NCBI RefSeq assembly: GCF_014204715.1
Contig: NZ_JACHLY010000001.1
Span: 620,001 to 684,000, forward strand
DNA from: Streptomonospora salina
Lineage (GTDB): Bacteria; Actinomycetota; Actinomycetes; Streptosporangiales; Streptosporangiaceae
Direction: 5' to 3'
Length of the DNA: 64,000 nucleotides
In this document: in pieces, positions 16,856-26,640 of the stretch
How positions within the stretch are numbered: position 1 is the stretch's first letter
Layout: each line of letters starts with the position of its first letter
The notes under the pieces: generated by a model
Database searches by the model: none
What the model was told of the DNA's origin: nothing
Seen by the model: only the letters and a program-made list of their open reading frames with translations
Made by a program: the position numbers and the translations under genes

Positions 16856-18601
16856 GTGGCCGAGCACAGCACGCCCGTTCAGGGCACCTTCGACGACCTG
16901 GGTACGCCCCTGTCGGAGTGCACGTTCGTGATCGTCGACCTGGAGACGACCGGTACCCGCGCCGCCTCCGCGGGCATCACCGAGATCGGCGCGGTCAAGG
17001 TGTGCGGCGGCGAAGTCGTCGGCGAGTACTCCACCCTGGTCAACCCCGGGATGGCCGTGCCACCGTTCATCACGCTGCTCACCGGCATCACCCAGGCGAT
17101 GGTCGCCCCGGCGCCCGCGATCGACGCGGTACTGCCGGGCTTTTTGGAGTTCGCAGGGCTGAACCGCGGCACGATCCTCGTCGCCCACAACGCCCCCTTC
17201 GACGTCGGGTTCCTCAAAGCCGCCTGCGCGGCCCACGACTACACCTGGCCCGCTCCGCAGGTCGTCGACACCGTGGCGCTGGCCCGCAAGCTGGTCACCC
17301 GCGACGAGGTGCCCAACCACAAGCTCGGCACGCTCGCCGGCTTCTTCGGCGTGGCCGACCAGCCCACCCACCGCGCGCTCGACGACGCCCGCGCCACCGT
17401 CGGGGTACTGCACGGCCTGCTGGAACGCCTGGGCGGCTTCGGCGTCGACACCGCCGAAGAGCTGCGCCGGTTCCGCTCGGCGCCCACCGCCGCCCAGCGC
17501 GGCAAGCGGCGCATCGCCGACGACGTCCCCGAGGCTCCGGGCGTGTACGTGTTCACCGACGCCAAGGGCGAGGCCCTCTATGTCGGCAAGAGCACGAACC
17601 TGCGCCGGCGCGTGCAGTCCTACTTCACCGGTTCGGAAAAGCGCGGCCGCATCCGCGAGATGGCCGCCCTGGTCGAGGGCGTCACCCCCGTCGTCTGCGA
17701 AACCGGGCTGGAGGCCGAAGTCCGCGAACTGCGGCTGATCGCCGAGCGCAAACCCCCCTACAACCGGCGGTCGCGCAACCCCGAGCGCGCCCCCTGGCTC
17801 AAGCTCACCCGCGACGCGTTCCCGCGCCTGTCGATCGTGCGCGCGGTGCGCGGCGACGGCGCGGCCTACCTGGGGCCGTTCCGCTCCGCGCGCGAAGCCG
17901 AACTGGCCCGCGAGGCGCTGCACGAGGCGTTCCCGCTGCGCCAGTGCACGCGCCGCATCTCGCCGTCCAGGCCCACCGCCGCCTGCGTACTGGCCGAGCT
18001 GGGACGGTGCGGCGCCCCCTGCGACGGGTCGGAGACCGCCGAGGACTACGCCGTGCACGCCGACGCCGCCCACGGCGCGATGACCGCCGACCCCGCGTCC
18101 GTGGTCGAGCGCATCACCGGGCGCATCCGGGAACTGTCGGAGCACCTGCGCTACGAGGAGGCCGCCGGCCACCGCGACCGGCTGGCCGCCTTCCTCAGCG
18201 CGGCGGCCCGCAGCCAGCGCCTGGCCGCGCTGGCGGCCATCCCCGAACTGGTCGCCGCCGCCCCCGCGGCCGCCCCCGCCGGCGGCGCACGGACCGGCTG
18301 GGACGTGCATGTGGTGCGCCACGGACGGCTGGTCAACAGCGGCCGCATGGCGCCCGGCAGCGATCCCGCGGAGTTCACCGCGGCCCTGACCCGCACCGCC
18401 GAGTCGGTCTTCCCCGGTCCCGGGCCCGCTCCCTGCGCCGGCGCGTGGGAGACCGAGCGCGTGCTGCAATGGCTGGAGTCGCCCGGCGTCCGCCTGGCCG
18501 AATCCGCCGAAGGCTGGACATGCCCGGTCAACGGGGCCGAGAAATACCGGCACCTGACAGACTGGGACCGGGACGGCCTGTCGGCGCTCACGCACCGCTG
18601 A
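16856..18601 (+). CDS. DEDD exonuclease fused to a UvrC-like GIY-YIG nuclease domain
   Basis: 581 residues. N-terminal DnaQ/PolC-epsilon type 3'-5' exonuclease (~20-190: VDLETTG carries the first acidic pair; HNAPFDVGFL and HRALDDA follow). Then a GIY-YIG domain (~225-310: PGVYVFTDAKGEALYVGKS) and a UvrC/Cho-like cysteine-containing C-terminal region. This actinobacterial fusion is presumed to act in DNA repair by incision plus trimming (inference). GTG 16856 has no ribosome site and lies 6 nt after TACCCT, consistent with leaderless expression. Confidence 0.85.
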   Translation: MAEHSTPVQGTFDDLGTPLSECTFVIVDLETTGTRAASAGITEIGAVKVCGGEVVGEYSTLVNPGMAVPPFITLLTGITQAMVAPAPAIDAVLPGFLEFAGLNRGTILVAHNAPFDVGFLKAACAAHDYTWPAPQVVDTVALARKLVTRDEVPNHKLGTLAGFFGVADQPTHRALDDARATVGVLHGLLERLGGFGVDTAEELRRFRSAPTAAQRGKRRIADDVPEAPGVYVFTDAKGEALYVGKSTNLRRRVQSYFTGSEKRGRIREMAALVEGVTPVVCETGLEAEVRELRLIAERKPPYNRRSRNPERAPWLKLTRDAFPRLSIVRAVRGDGAAYLGPFRSAREAELAREALHEAFPLRQCTRRISPSRPTAACVLAELGRCGAPCDGSETAEDYAVHADAAHGAMTADPASVVERITGRIRELSEHLRYEEAAGHRDRLAAFLSAAARSQRLAALAAIPELVAAAPAAAPAGGARTGWDVHVVRHGRLVNSGRMAPGSDPAEFTAALTRTAESVFPGPGPAPCAGAWETERVLQWLESPGVRLAESAEGWTCPVNGAEKYRHLTDWDRDGLSALTHR

Positions 18602-18664
18602 CGCGCACCGGCGGGCGCGTCGGCCGCGCCCGCAGTGACCGGAGCCCTTGCCCGAGGAGTGCAG

Positions 18665-19426
18665 ATGGCGGGTATCCCGCTGAGCGACGACTACCCGGTG
18701 CGGCGCGTGCCCGCGGTGACCTACGCGCTCATCGCCGCAAACGTGGTCGTCTATCTGCTCTCTCCGCTGTCGCTGCTGGCGGTCTGGTATGGAACCGGCC
18801 AGCTTCCGCGCGCGTGCGCGATCGAGCACTACCTGCTGCGCTGGGCGGCCGTTCCGACGGAACTGCTCGGCGGCGGGCAGGTCGGGGCCTCCGGCCCCTG
18901 CCCCGACCCCGGCCACACCAAGGTCGCCTGGCTGTCGGCGCTGACCTCCATGTTCCTGCACGGGGGCGCCGCCCATCTCATCGGCAACATGGTCTACCTG
19001 TCCGTATTCGGCCCGGTGGTCGAGGACCGGCTGGGACGCATGCGCTACCTGGTGCTGTACACGGCCAGCGGACTGGTGGCCACCTACGCTTTCGCGCTGA
19101 CCCAGGCCTCGGCCGAGATGCCGCTGGTGGGCGCCTCGGGCGCGATCTCGGGCGTACTGGGCGCCTACCTGCTGGTGCAGCGCCGCAGCCGGGTCGTCAC
19201 CCTGGTGCTGGTCGTCGTGCCGGTCCGCCTGCCGGGGTGGGCGCTCGTGGGCACGTACTTCATCCTCCAGTACTTTCTCTACGTCAGCGTGTCGGCCTAT
19301 CCCGGCGCCGAGGGCGGCGTGGCCTACGCGGCCCACGTCTACGGCTTCATCGCCGGTGTGCTGGGAGCCGTGCTGATGCACCGCATACGCTGGCGCTCCG
19401 GAACGCGCCGCGTCGACGTCCACTGA
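18665..19426 (+). CDS. Rhomboid family intramembrane serine protease
   Basis: 253 residues with about six or seven membrane segments. The catalytic Ser lies in GASGAISG (~residue 160) and the His in AHVYGF (~224); the HGG..HLIGNM signature is at ~98-108. It cleaves membrane-spanning substrates within the bilayer; the target is unknown. ATG 18665 is preceded by GAGGAG. It follows the exonuclease by 63 bp and precedes the Lrp-like gene by 49 bp, so the three may be co-transcribed. Confidence 0.88.
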   Translation: MAGIPLSDDYPVRRVPAVTYALIAANVVVYLLSPLSLLAVWYGTGQLPRACAIEHYLLRWAAVPTELLGGGQVGASGPCPDPGHTKVAWLSALTSMFLHGGAAHLIGNMVYLSVFGPVVEDRLGRMRYLVLYTASGLVATYAFALTQASAEMPLVGASGAISGVLGAYLLVQRRSRVVTLVLVVVPVRLPGWALVGTYFILQYFLYVSVSAYPGAEGGVAYAAHVYGFIAGVLGAVLMHRIRWRSGTRRVDVH

Positions 19427-19475
19427 CGGACGCGACCGCCCCGTCCGACCCGCCCCGAACCCAGGAGGAATCCCC

Positions 19476-19757
19476 GTGGTCACCGCGATCGTCATGATCA
19501 AGGCCGAAGTCGCCCGCATCCCCGAGGTCGCCGAGGAGATCGCCCAGATCGACGGTGTCAGCGAGGTCTACTCCGTCACCGGCGGTGTCGACTTGATCGC
19601 GATGGTGCGGGTGCGCCGCCACGACGCCCTGGCCGAGGTCATCCCCGGCCGGGTCAACAAGGTTCCGGGCGTGCTGTCCTCCGACACCCACATCGCTTTC
19701 CACACCTACTCCAACCACGACCTGGAGGCGGCGTTCTCCCTGGGCATGGACGACTGA
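19476..19757 (+). CDS. Stand-alone Lrp/AsnC ligand-binding (RAM) domain protein
   Basis: 93 residues covering only the C-terminal RAM domain of Lrp/AsnC regulators, without the DNA-binding helix-turn-helix. ‘VYSVTGGVDLIAMVRV’ (~36-51) is the typical ligand-pocket region. It is small and likely oligomeric; it may sense amino acids or partner with full-length regulators (inference). GTG 19476 follows AGGAGGA closely. Convergent trpD downstream gives a loose tryptophan/amino-acid context. Confidence 0.85.
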   Translation: MVTAIVMIKAEVARIPEVAEEIAQIDGVSEVYSVTGGVDLIAMVRVRRHDALAEVIPGRVNKVPGVLSSDTHIAFHTYSNHDLEAAFSLGMDD

Positions 19758-19889
19758 GCGGCGGGGGTCGCGCCGCGTAGACCCCGTCGGCACGGGGGGC
19801 CTCCCGCGGCGATACCCGTTCCCGCCGAGGGCGGTCGTACGCGGGTTTCCCGCGGGCCCGCCCGTCCTCGCCCCCGGGCCCGGAGTTCA

Positions 19890-20957
19890 TCAGCCCTGTT
19901 TGGCGCAGGACTGGCTGGTCTCGACCCAGGTGTCGAGCACGCGGGCGGCTGCTCCGCCGGTGAGGGCCTCGTCGACGACCTCCAGAGCCGAGCCCAGGAT
20001 CCCCGTCGCGTCCGTCGAGCCGAACCCGGGCATCGTGGTGGCCACCGCGGCCGCCGCGTTGAGCAGGACGGCGTCGCGCACCGCGCCGTCGGCTGCGGGG
20101 CCGCCGGTGAGCAGGTCGCGAACCACGCGGGCGTTGTATTCGACGTCGCCGCCGCGAAGCGCGTCGGGGTCCGCCGGCGCGATCCCCAGATCGGCCGGGT
20201 CGACGCGCTCGTGGGAGACCGCGCCGCCGTGCACCGACCAGATCCGCGATGTGGTGGTCGTGGTCAGCTCGTCGAGCCCGTCGTCGCCGCGGAAGACCAT
20301 GGCCGAGGTACCCCGCCGGGCGAACACGCCGGCGATGGTCTCGCACATGGCCTCGTCGAAGACGCCCACGGCTCCGTGGGCGGGCCGCGCCGGGTTGGTC
20401 AGCGGGCCCAGGAAGTTGAACACCGTCGGCACCCCCAGTTCCTTGCGCGTCTTGGACGCGTGGCGCAGCGAGGGGTGGAACAGCGGGGCGAAGCAGAACG
20501 TGATGCCGGCGTCCTCGGCCACCCGCACCGTCTGCTCGGGCGCCAGGTCGATGACCACGCCCAGCCGCTCCAGCACGTCGGCGGTGCCGCAGGAGGACGA
20601 CGCGGCGCGGTTGCCGTGCTTGACGACCTTCGCCCCGGCAGCGGCGGCCACGATCGCCGCCATGGTGGAGATGTTGACGGTGTGGGCGCGGTCGCCGCCG
20701 GTACCGACGATGTCGACCGTCCGGCCGGGCACCGAGATCGGTACGGCGTGGCGGACCATGCCGTCGGCCAGGCCGGTGACCTCGGCCACCTCGGCGCCCT
20801 TGGCGCGCAGCGCGACGGCGAACCCGGCGATCTGCACGTCGGTGGCGGACCCGGACATGATCTCGTTCATGGCCCAGCCGGTGTCCTCGGCGGAGAGCGG
20901 GCGCCCCGCCAGCAACGCGGTGATCAGGTCGGGCCAGGTGTGTTCGGTGGTGCTCAC
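19890..20957 (-). CDS. trpD: Anthranilate phosphoribosyltransferase
   Basis: A 355-residue enzyme that joins anthranilate to PRPP in tryptophan synthesis. The PRPP-binding GTGGD motif (~86-90), the NIST motif (~94) and KHGNRAASS (~112-120) are clear. The length matches the family. GTG 20957 is preceded by GAGGAG. It stands apart from other trp genes, as is common in actinomycetes. Confidence 0.93.
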   Translation of the reverse strand: MSTTEHTWPDLITALLAGRPLSAEDTGWAMNEIMSGSATDVQIAGFAVALRAKGAEVAEVTGLADGMVRHAVPISVPGRTVDIVGTGGDRAHTVNISTMAAIVAAAAGAKVVKHGNRAASSSCGTADVLERLGVVIDLAPEQTVRVAEDAGITFCFAPLFHPSLRHASKTRKELGVPTVFNFLGPLTNPARPAHGAVGVFDEAMCETIAGVFARRGTSAMVFRGDDGLDELTTTTTSRIWSVHGGAVSHERVDPADLGIAPADPDALRGGDVEYNARVVRDLLTGGPAADGAVRDAVLLNAAAAVATTMPGFGSTDATGILGSALEVVDEALTGGAAARVLDTWVETSQSCAKQG

Positions 20958-21387
20958 GTGGGTGCTCCTCGGAGGATCGTCCAGGGAACGGTCATCGGGC
21001 GGTGGGCCGAGTGGGGCTCAGCCGCGCCATCGCGAGGTGCGCGCCCCGTGGCCGCCCGTTCCGCCGAAAAAGCGCACCCCCGGTCCCCGGCGGATACCCG
21101 CCCCGCGGCGCCCGGCCCCCTGGGCGGCCCGGGCCGACCGCGCACGCACCGATCCGGCGGATGCGCGCCGCGCCGCGCCGGCCGCGCGCAGCGGCCGCGT
21201 CCCGGCGCGCATGGGGGCGCCTGCGCTGTGCACCATCGGCAACGTCTCTCGCTCGGGCGGGTCCGTCCCCCGCCGCGGCCGCTTGGCTCCCCCGGCTCGT
21301 GCGCACCGCGGTGCGCACGAGCTCCGGCGGATCCGGCCGGGCGGGTGCGCGGCGCCGACGGGCGGCGCCGCGCTCCTGGGCCGGAGA
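20958..21387. other. GC-rich intergenic region upstream of trpD
   Basis: About 430 bp. Long ORFs are present in several frames but none has a ribosome site or recognisable protein. I see no clear terminator, attenuator or palindrome that I can support. Confidence 0.35.
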
Positions 21388-21828
21388 CTACCCCAGGGCG
21401 GGGGTCTCGGCCGCCTGGCCGCGCATGAGCTCGGCCAGCGCCTCGGCCAGCGCCATCGGGTCGAGGGGGTGGCTGACCACCTTGTCGGCGCGCGACCACG
21501 CGGCCAGCCAGCCGTCGTCACGGCGCCCGATGATCAGCAGCACCGGCGGGCACCGGTAGATCTCGTCCTTGATCTGGCGGCAGACGCCCATGCCGCCCGC
21601 GGGCGCGGTCTCGCCGTCGAAGACGGCGACGTCGATACCGCCGTCCTCCAGCCGGGCCAGCACGCCGGGCGCGGTCGCGCACTCGACGAACTCGACCTTG
21701 GGGACGTCGGCGGCCGGCCTGCGCCCCACCGCCGTACGCACCTGCTCGCGGGTTCCGGGCTTGTCGCTGTAGAGGAGCACGCGCATGCGCGCTGCGGACT
21801 CCCCGGATCCGGCGCCGTTGGTCGCCAT
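21388..21828 (-). CDS. Orphan receiver-domain protein
   Basis: 146 residues resembling a response-regulator receiver domain alone. ‘RVLLYSDKPGTREQV’ starts beta1, and ‘VAVFDGETAPAGGMGV’ (~75-90) places an Asp at the expected phosphoacceptor position. The acidic pair near beta1 is not canonical (YSDK), so phosphorylation is uncertain. No output domain is present. ATG 21828 was preferred over a TTG two codons earlier. It lies divergent from ctaE. Confidence 0.65.
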   Translation of the reverse strand: MATNGAGSGESAARMRVLLYSDKPGTREQVRTAVGRRPAADVPKVEFVECATAPGVLARLEDGGIDVAVFDGETAPAGGMGVCRQIKDEIYRCPPVLLIIGRRDDGWLAAWSRADKVVSHPLDPMALAEALAELMRGQAAETPALG

Positions 21829-22205
21829 GGTCAACCGTCACCATCCCTGTACGTCACGGCCGCGGCGGAGCGGCCGGGTCGAGCCGGACATCCGAGCCTA
21901 TGCCCTGCGGCCGTCGAGTTGAGACCTTCGCCACCTCAGCATGCCACCGCGCGCGCTCCCCTGGCCATCCCGGGCCGCGGGGGCCGCTTCACGCCGCCGG
22001 CGGCGCCGCACGCGCCGCGCTCGCGCCCGGCACACGCGCGATCCCGTGACTACGGCGCCGGCACGCGCTACGATGCCGGTGGCTGCCGACCGCGGTTGCG
22101 GGCGGCCCGCTGAGCGATCACGGACCGATACCGTTGTCACGCCAGATCGGGCGCCTTTCGGGGGGTCGTGCACCAACCTTCTCGGGATGCCGTAATAATG
22201 CTCCC
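21829..22205. other. Intergenic region upstream of ctaE
   Basis: About 375 bp with no gene. The notable element is the AT-rich TAATAAT (22193-22199), a strong -10 sequence ending 6 nt before the ctaE GTG; a good -35 is not obvious. Confidence 0.4.
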
Positions 22206-22832
22206 GTGGCGACAGCAACCGCGAATCAATCAACAGGACCGACACCGTTGCACGGTGCGGCAAAGCGACCTGACCTGGTGAGCGTTGGCACCATCGTCTG
22301 GCTTGCCAACGAACTCATGTTCTTCGCTGCGCTGTTCGCGATGTACTACACCATCCGAGCGGTGACCGTCGGGAACCCCGACCTGGGCGAGTGGCCGACC
22401 GTCGAGCTGAACGTGCCCTACGCCCTGACGATCACCGTCATCCTGGTGGCCTCCAGCTTCACCGCCCAGGCAGGCGTCTGGGCCGCCGAGCGCGGTGATG
22501 TCCGGAAGCTCCGTCTGTGGTTCGGCGTCTCGTTCCTCATGGGCCTGGTCTTCGTACTCGGCCAGGCATACGAGTACTACGAGCTCATCTACCACGAGGG
22601 CCTGACTCTGCAGTCCGGCGCCTACGGCTCGATGTTCTACCTCACCACGGGGTTCCACGGTCTCCACGTCATCGGTGGTCTGATCGCGTTCCTGATCATG
22701 CTGGGACGCACGTACGCCGCGAAGCGCTTCACTCACCAGCAGGCGACCAGCGCGATCGTCGTGTCCTACTACTGGCACTTCGTCGACGTGGTCTGGGTCG
22801 CTTTGTTCGCAACCATCTACTTCCTCCAGTGA
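22206..22832 (+). CDS. ctaE: Cytochrome c oxidase subunit III
   Basis: A 208-residue, five-helix membrane protein of the aa3 oxidase. Typical motifs are [11 protein letters not shown] (~37), EYYELI (~120) and [12 protein letters not shown] (~143). Actinobacteria encode it with the bcc complex rather than with ctaC-D, as here. GTG 22206 has no ribosome site but a TAATAAT -10 element 6 nt upstream, indicating a leaderless mRNA. The stop is only 17 nt before the preferred qcrC start, so it heads the ctaE-qcrCAB operon. Confidence 0.92.
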   Translation: MATATANQSTGPTPLHGAAKRPDLVSVGTIVWLANELMFFAALFAMYYTIRAVTVGNPDLGEWPTVELNVPYALTITVILVASSFTAQAGVWAAERGDVRKLRLWFGVSFLMGLVFVLGQAYEYYELIYHEGLTLQSGAYGSMFYLTTGFHGLHVIGGLIAFLIMLGRTYAAKRFTHQQATSAIVVSYYWHFVDVVWVALFATIYFLQ

Positions 22833-22849
22833 CCCGAAACGGGGAAACC

Positions 22850-23782
22850 GTGAAATGGATTACCGCGCGGCGACGGCATCCCCTTGCGGGATACGCCGTC
22901 GTCATACTCGCGCTCACTCTGTTCGGAGTGGGCTATGCCGTCATCGCGCCCAGCGCGGAGCGGGCCGAGGCGCAGACTCTGGCGGCTGACGCCGCCGCGG
23001 CCGAGCAGGAGTCCTCCGCCGAGGACGCGGCCGCCGGGAAGGAGATCTTCACCAAGAGCTGCGCCAGCTGCCACGGCCCGGACGGCACGGGCGGCGAGGG
23101 CTACACCGGTCCCGACATCACCGGTGAGGGCGGCGCGGCCGTCGACTTCCAGGTGAGCACCGGCCGCATGCCCTCGACGGACCCCGACAGCCAGATGCCG
23201 CGCAAGCCGGCGGCGTTCAGCCAGGAGGAGATCGACGACCTCGTCGCCTACTACGAGGCGGAGATCGGCGACGAGGGCGCTCCCGGCGTGCCCGGTGACA
23301 TCCCCCAAGCCGCCCCCGAGCGCTCCGACTTCGAGGACCACCACGCCTACGAGGAGGCCCTCGAGGAGTGGGAGACCGAGTACGAGAGCTACATCGAGGG
23401 CGCCGAGGACACCGAAGCCGGGATGAAGCTCTACCTGGCCAACTGCGCGCACTGCCACAGCTGGTCGGGCGGCGGCGGCGCGCTGACGGGCGGCCGGTGG
23501 GCGCCCGAGCTGCACGAATCGTCGCCGCGGCAGCTCTACGAGGCCATGATCACCGGTCCGGGTGCCATGCCCGTGTTCAACGACACGACCATCACGCCGG
23601 ACGAGAAGCAGGACATGATCGCCTACGTCAAGGACCTGCAGAGCGAGCCCAACGCCGGCGGCGTCTTCGACCTCGACCGGGTGGGCCAGGTCGCCGAGGG
23701 CTTCATCTCCTGGACCGTCGGTATCAGCCTGATCGTGGCGTGCGCGATCTGGATCACCGCGAAGCAGCGAGCCCATGACTGA
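22850..23782 (+). CDS. qcrC: Dihaem cytochrome c subunit of the bcc complex
   Basis: 310 residues. N-terminal membrane anchor (~10-30), two haem c sites (CASCH ~63 and CAHCH ~204) and a C-terminal membrane helix (~283-303). The two haems pass electrons directly from the bcc complex to the aa3 oxidase in the supercomplex, replacing soluble cytochrome c. GTG 22850 has GGGGA 5 nt upstream; an earlier GTG (22829) overlapping the ctaE stop lacks a ribosome site. It overlaps qcrA by 8 nt. Confidence 0.92.
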   Translation: MKWITARRRHPLAGYAVVILALTLFGVGYAVIAPSAERAEAQTLAADAAAAEQESSAEDAAAGKEIFTKSCASCHGPDGTGGEGYTGPDITGEGGAAVDFQVSTGRMPSTDPDSQMPRKPAAFSQEEIDDLVAYYEAEIGDEGAPGVPGDIPQAAPERSDFEDHHAYEEALEEWETEYESYIEGAEDTEAGMKLYLANCAHCHSWSGGGGALTGGRWAPELHESSPRQLYEAMITGPGAMPVFNDTTITPDEKQDMIAYVKDLQSEPNAGGVFDLDRVGQVAEGFISWTVGISLIVACAIWITAKQRAHD

Positions 23783-24902
23783 GAACAACCGCAACCACGA
23801 CACCGACCCGGGCGCCGAAGGCTCCGATCGGGTCATCGGCACCCCTACCTCCGACAGCCGGGTCGTTTCCGGCTCCGCCGAGGAGCAGGGCGACTACGAG
23901 GGGGCGTACTCCGCCGCGGAGGCCCATCCCCGCCCGGAGGAGGTCCAGCGCAAGGGCGAGCGCACCGCAGCCGTGTGGTTCACCCTGGCGTTCCTCGGCG
24001 GTGTGGGTTTCCTGGTCTCGTACTTCCTGTTCCCGCCCGACGCCGAGGGCGACCCGGCCATCGCCGATCCGCTGCTGGGCCAGTGGTCCAACATGCTCAT
24101 GGGCGGCACGCTCACGCTGTCGCTGTTCGGCATCGGCGCGGGGATGACGGTCTGGGCCCGCCGGATCATGCCGCATTACGAGGTCGCCAACGACTACGAC
24201 GAACTGCCGTCCTCGCCTGAGGAGAAGAGCTCCTTCAGAGACTTCTTCATGCGCGGCGCCGACGAGAGCGGATTCACCCGGCGCCCGCTGATGCGGCGCA
24301 CGCTGCTGCTGGCCATGGCGCCGCTGGGAGTGGCGCCCATCGTGCTGCTGCGCGACGCCGGCCCGCTGCCCCGCGAGACCCTCAAGCACACCATGTGGGA
24401 GCAGGGCATGCACATGGTGGTGGAGGGCAGCGACCGCGAGGGCGAGGACCGCTGGATCCACGAGGACGACATCCGCACCGGCGGCATGATCAGCGCGCTT
24501 CCCTTCGTCGAGCCCGACCCCGAGCATCCGCACGGGCTGAGCCTCGACGCGCAGGCCAAGACGGTGATTCTGCTGATCCGCCTGGAGGAGTCGGAGTTCA
24601 GCGACGAGATGTCGCGGGAGCAGCGCAACTGGACCCACAACGGGATCGTCGCCTACTCCAAGATCTGCACGCATGTCGGGTGCCCGGCAGCGCTCTACGA
24701 AAGCGGCTCCCACCGGATCCTGTGCCCGTGCCACCAGTCGACCTTCGACGCCGCCAACGGCGCCAAGGTCGTGTTCGGGCCGGCGAACCGGGCGCTGCCC
24801 ATGCTGCCGGTGACAGTGGACGAAGAAGGCTACCTGGTTGCAGACGGCGACTTCAACGAACCCGTCGGGCCGACCTTCTGGGACGCGCAGAGGGAGAACT
24901 AG
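23775..24902 (+). CDS. qcrA: Rieske iron-sulfur subunit of the bcc complex
   Basis: 375 residues with three membrane segments (~60-80, ~100-125, ~170-190) and a C-terminal Rieske domain. The 2Fe-2S ligands are in CTHVGCP (~297) and CPCHQSTFD (~315). ‘RRPLMRRTLLLAM’ before the third helix may serve Tat-dependent insertion as in relatives. The ATG overlaps the 3' end of qcrC and qcrB follows after 3 nt, so translation is coupled. Confidence 0.93.
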   Translation: MTENNRNHDTDPGAEGSDRVIGTPTSDSRVVSGSAEEQGDYEGAYSAAEAHPRPEEVQRKGERTAAVWFTLAFLGGVGFLVSYFLFPPDAEGDPAIADPLLGQWSNMLMGGTLTLSLFGIGAGMTVWARRIMPHYEVANDYDELPSSPEEKSSFRDFFMRGADESGFTRRPLMRRTLLLAMAPLGVAPIVLLRDAGPLPRETLKHTMWEQGMHMVVEGSDREGEDRWIHEDDIRTGGMISALPFVEPDPEHPHGLSLDAQAKTVILLIRLEESEFSDEMSREQRNWTHNGIVAYSKICTHVGCPAALYESGSHRILCPCHQSTFDAANGAKVVFGPANRALPMLPVTVDEEGYLVADGDFNEPVGPTFWDAQREN

Positions 24903-24905
24903 CCG

Positions 24906-26570
24906 ATGAGTCGGACAACACAGGCGCCCAAGGCACTCCGCGGCGCCGGCAACTACATCGACGACCGGTTCCACCTCGCCAAGACCGGCAAGAAGCAACT
25001 GGGCAAGGTCTTTCCGAACCACTGGTCGTTCATGCTCGGCGAGATCGCCCTGTACTCGTTCATCATCCTGCTCGTCACCGGGGTCTTTCTGACCCTGTGG
25101 TTCAAGCCGAGCATGGCCGAGATCGTCTACGACGGCTCCTACGAGCGGCTCCAGGGCGTGCCCATGAGCGAGGCCTACGCCTCGACGCTCTACATCAACT
25201 TCGACGTGCGCGGCGGCATGCTGATCCGCCAGATCCACCACTGGGCCGCGCTGATCTTCGTCGCGTCGATGCTGGTGCACATGCTGCGGGTGTTCTTCAC
25301 CGGCGCGTTCCGCAAGCCGCGTGAGATCAACTGGCTGATCGGCGTCGCGCTGTTCGGCCTGGCGATGATCGAGGGACTGTTCGGGTACTCGCTTCCCGAC
25401 GACCTTCCGTCGGGCATGGGTGTGCGCATCCTGCAGGGCGTGATGATGGCGCTGCCGCTGGTGGGCACCTACGTGTCGATGTTCCTCTTCGGAGGCGAGT
25501 TCCCCGGCGAAGACATCATCCCGCGGCTGTACATGCTGCACATCCTGCTGATCCCGGGCATTCTGCTCGCGCTGATCGGCGCGCACATGCTGATCCTGTG
25601 GCACCAGAAGCACACCCAGTACCCGGGCAAGGGACGCTCGGAGAAACAAGTGGTGGGATCGCCGATGCTGCCGGCCTTCGCGGTCAAGGCAGGCGGGTTC
25701 TTCTTCTTCGTCTTCGCCGTCATCGCCGGCCTCAGCGCGTTCGTGCAGGTCAACCCGATCCACTTGTTCGGGCCGTTCACCCCGACCTCGATCACCTCCG
25801 GGCTGCAGCCCGACTGGTACATGGGCTTCATGGAGGGGTCGCTGCGGATCTTCCCGAACTGGTTCGACATCGACGTGGCGGGCTACTCGCTGCCCACCGC
25901 GGTGCTCATTCCGGGCCTGGTGATCCCGGGGCTGGTGTTCGGCGCGATGGCGCTGTGGCCGTTCATCGAGCAGTGGCTCAGCGGCGACAAGCGCCACCAC
26001 AACGTCGCCGACCGGCCGCGCAACGCTCCGGTGCGCACCGGCATGGGTGTCGTCGGCATCACCTTCTACGGCCTGCTGTGGCTGGCGGGGGCCAACGACG
26101 TCCTTTCGGAGACCTTCTCCGTCAGCCTGTTCGCGACCACGTGGTTCTTCCGCATCGCGATCATCGCCGGGCCGATCATCGGCTTCGTCGTCACCAAGCG
26201 CGTGTGCCTGGGACTGCAGCGGCGCGACCGGGAGCAGTTGGAGCACGGCTACGAGAGCGGCACCATCCAGCAGCTGCCCAGCGGCGAGTTCATCGAGGTG
26301 CACCGGGAGTCCTCGGAGGAAACCGTGCACGTGCTGGAGAGCAAGGCGCCGGTCTCGCGGATCGAGGTCGGGGACGTGGACGAGAACGGTGTCGAGGCGC
26401 CGTCCGCGCGCGGGCTGATGGGTCGGCTGCGGCTTCGGCTGGCCGACTGGTACACCCGCGACAACGTCTCCTTCGAGGGCGTGGACCCGCATTCGGGGCA
26501 CCATCTGCACCACGGCGCCCACGAGGGCGGCGACGCCCACGAGGAGTCCCGCGACGGGGCCGCCACCTAG
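24906..26570 (+). CDS. qcrB: Cytochrome b subunit of the bcc complex
   Basis: A 554-residue membrane protein with eight or more helices. Haem b ligand histidines sit in ‘RQIHHWAALIF’ (~106) and in the second pair near ‘LHILLIPGILLALIGAHML’ (~215-233). It has the long C-terminal cytoplasmic tail (~430-554, His-rich end) characteristic of actinobacterial QcrB. It oxidises menaquinol. It ends the operon and is followed by a hairpin terminator. Confidence 0.94.
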   Translation: MSRTTQAPKALRGAGNYIDDRFHLAKTGKKQLGKVFPNHWSFMLGEIALYSFIILLVTGVFLTLWFKPSMAEIVYDGSYERLQGVPMSEAYASTLYINFDVRGGMLIRQIHHWAALIFVASMLVHMLRVFFTGAFRKPREINWLIGVALFGLAMIEGLFGYSLPDDLPSGMGVRILQGVMMALPLVGTYVSMFLFGGEFPGEDIIPRLYMLHILLIPGILLALIGAHMLILWHQKHTQYPGKGRSEKQVVGSPMLPAFAVKAGGFFFFVFAVIAGLSAFVQVNPIHLFGPFTPTSITSGLQPDWYMGFMEGSLRIFPNWFDIDVAGYSLPTAVLIPGLVIPGLVFGAMALWPFIEQWLSGDKRHHNVADRPRNAPVRTGMGVVGITFYGLLWLAGANDVLSETFSVSLFATTWFFRIAIIAGPIIGFVVTKRVCLGLQRRDREQLEHGYESGTIQQLPSGEFIEVHRESSEETVHVLESKAPVSRIEVGDVDENGVEAPSARGLMGRLRLRLADWYTRDNVSFEGVDPHSGHHLHHGAHEGGDAHEESRDGAAT

Positions 26571-26599
26571 CCGGCGCCGCCCGGCCGAGGGGCAGAACA

Positions 26600-26640
26600 C
26601 GACGGCCCGGTACCCCGAATCGTCGGGGCACCGGGCCGTT
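26600..26640 (+). terminator. Terminator after qcrB
   Basis: A stem of CGGCCCGGTACCCCGA pairing across an ATCG loop with TCGGGGCACCGGGCCG (one mismatch), followed by TTCT. It ends the ctaE-qcrCAB transcript. Confidence 0.7.

Noticed and set aside
15896-19519. A 1207-codon minus-strand open frame over the exonuclease and rhomboid genes
   Set aside because: It is antisense to genes with diagnostic motifs; it arises from GC-biased third positions and has no domain of its own.
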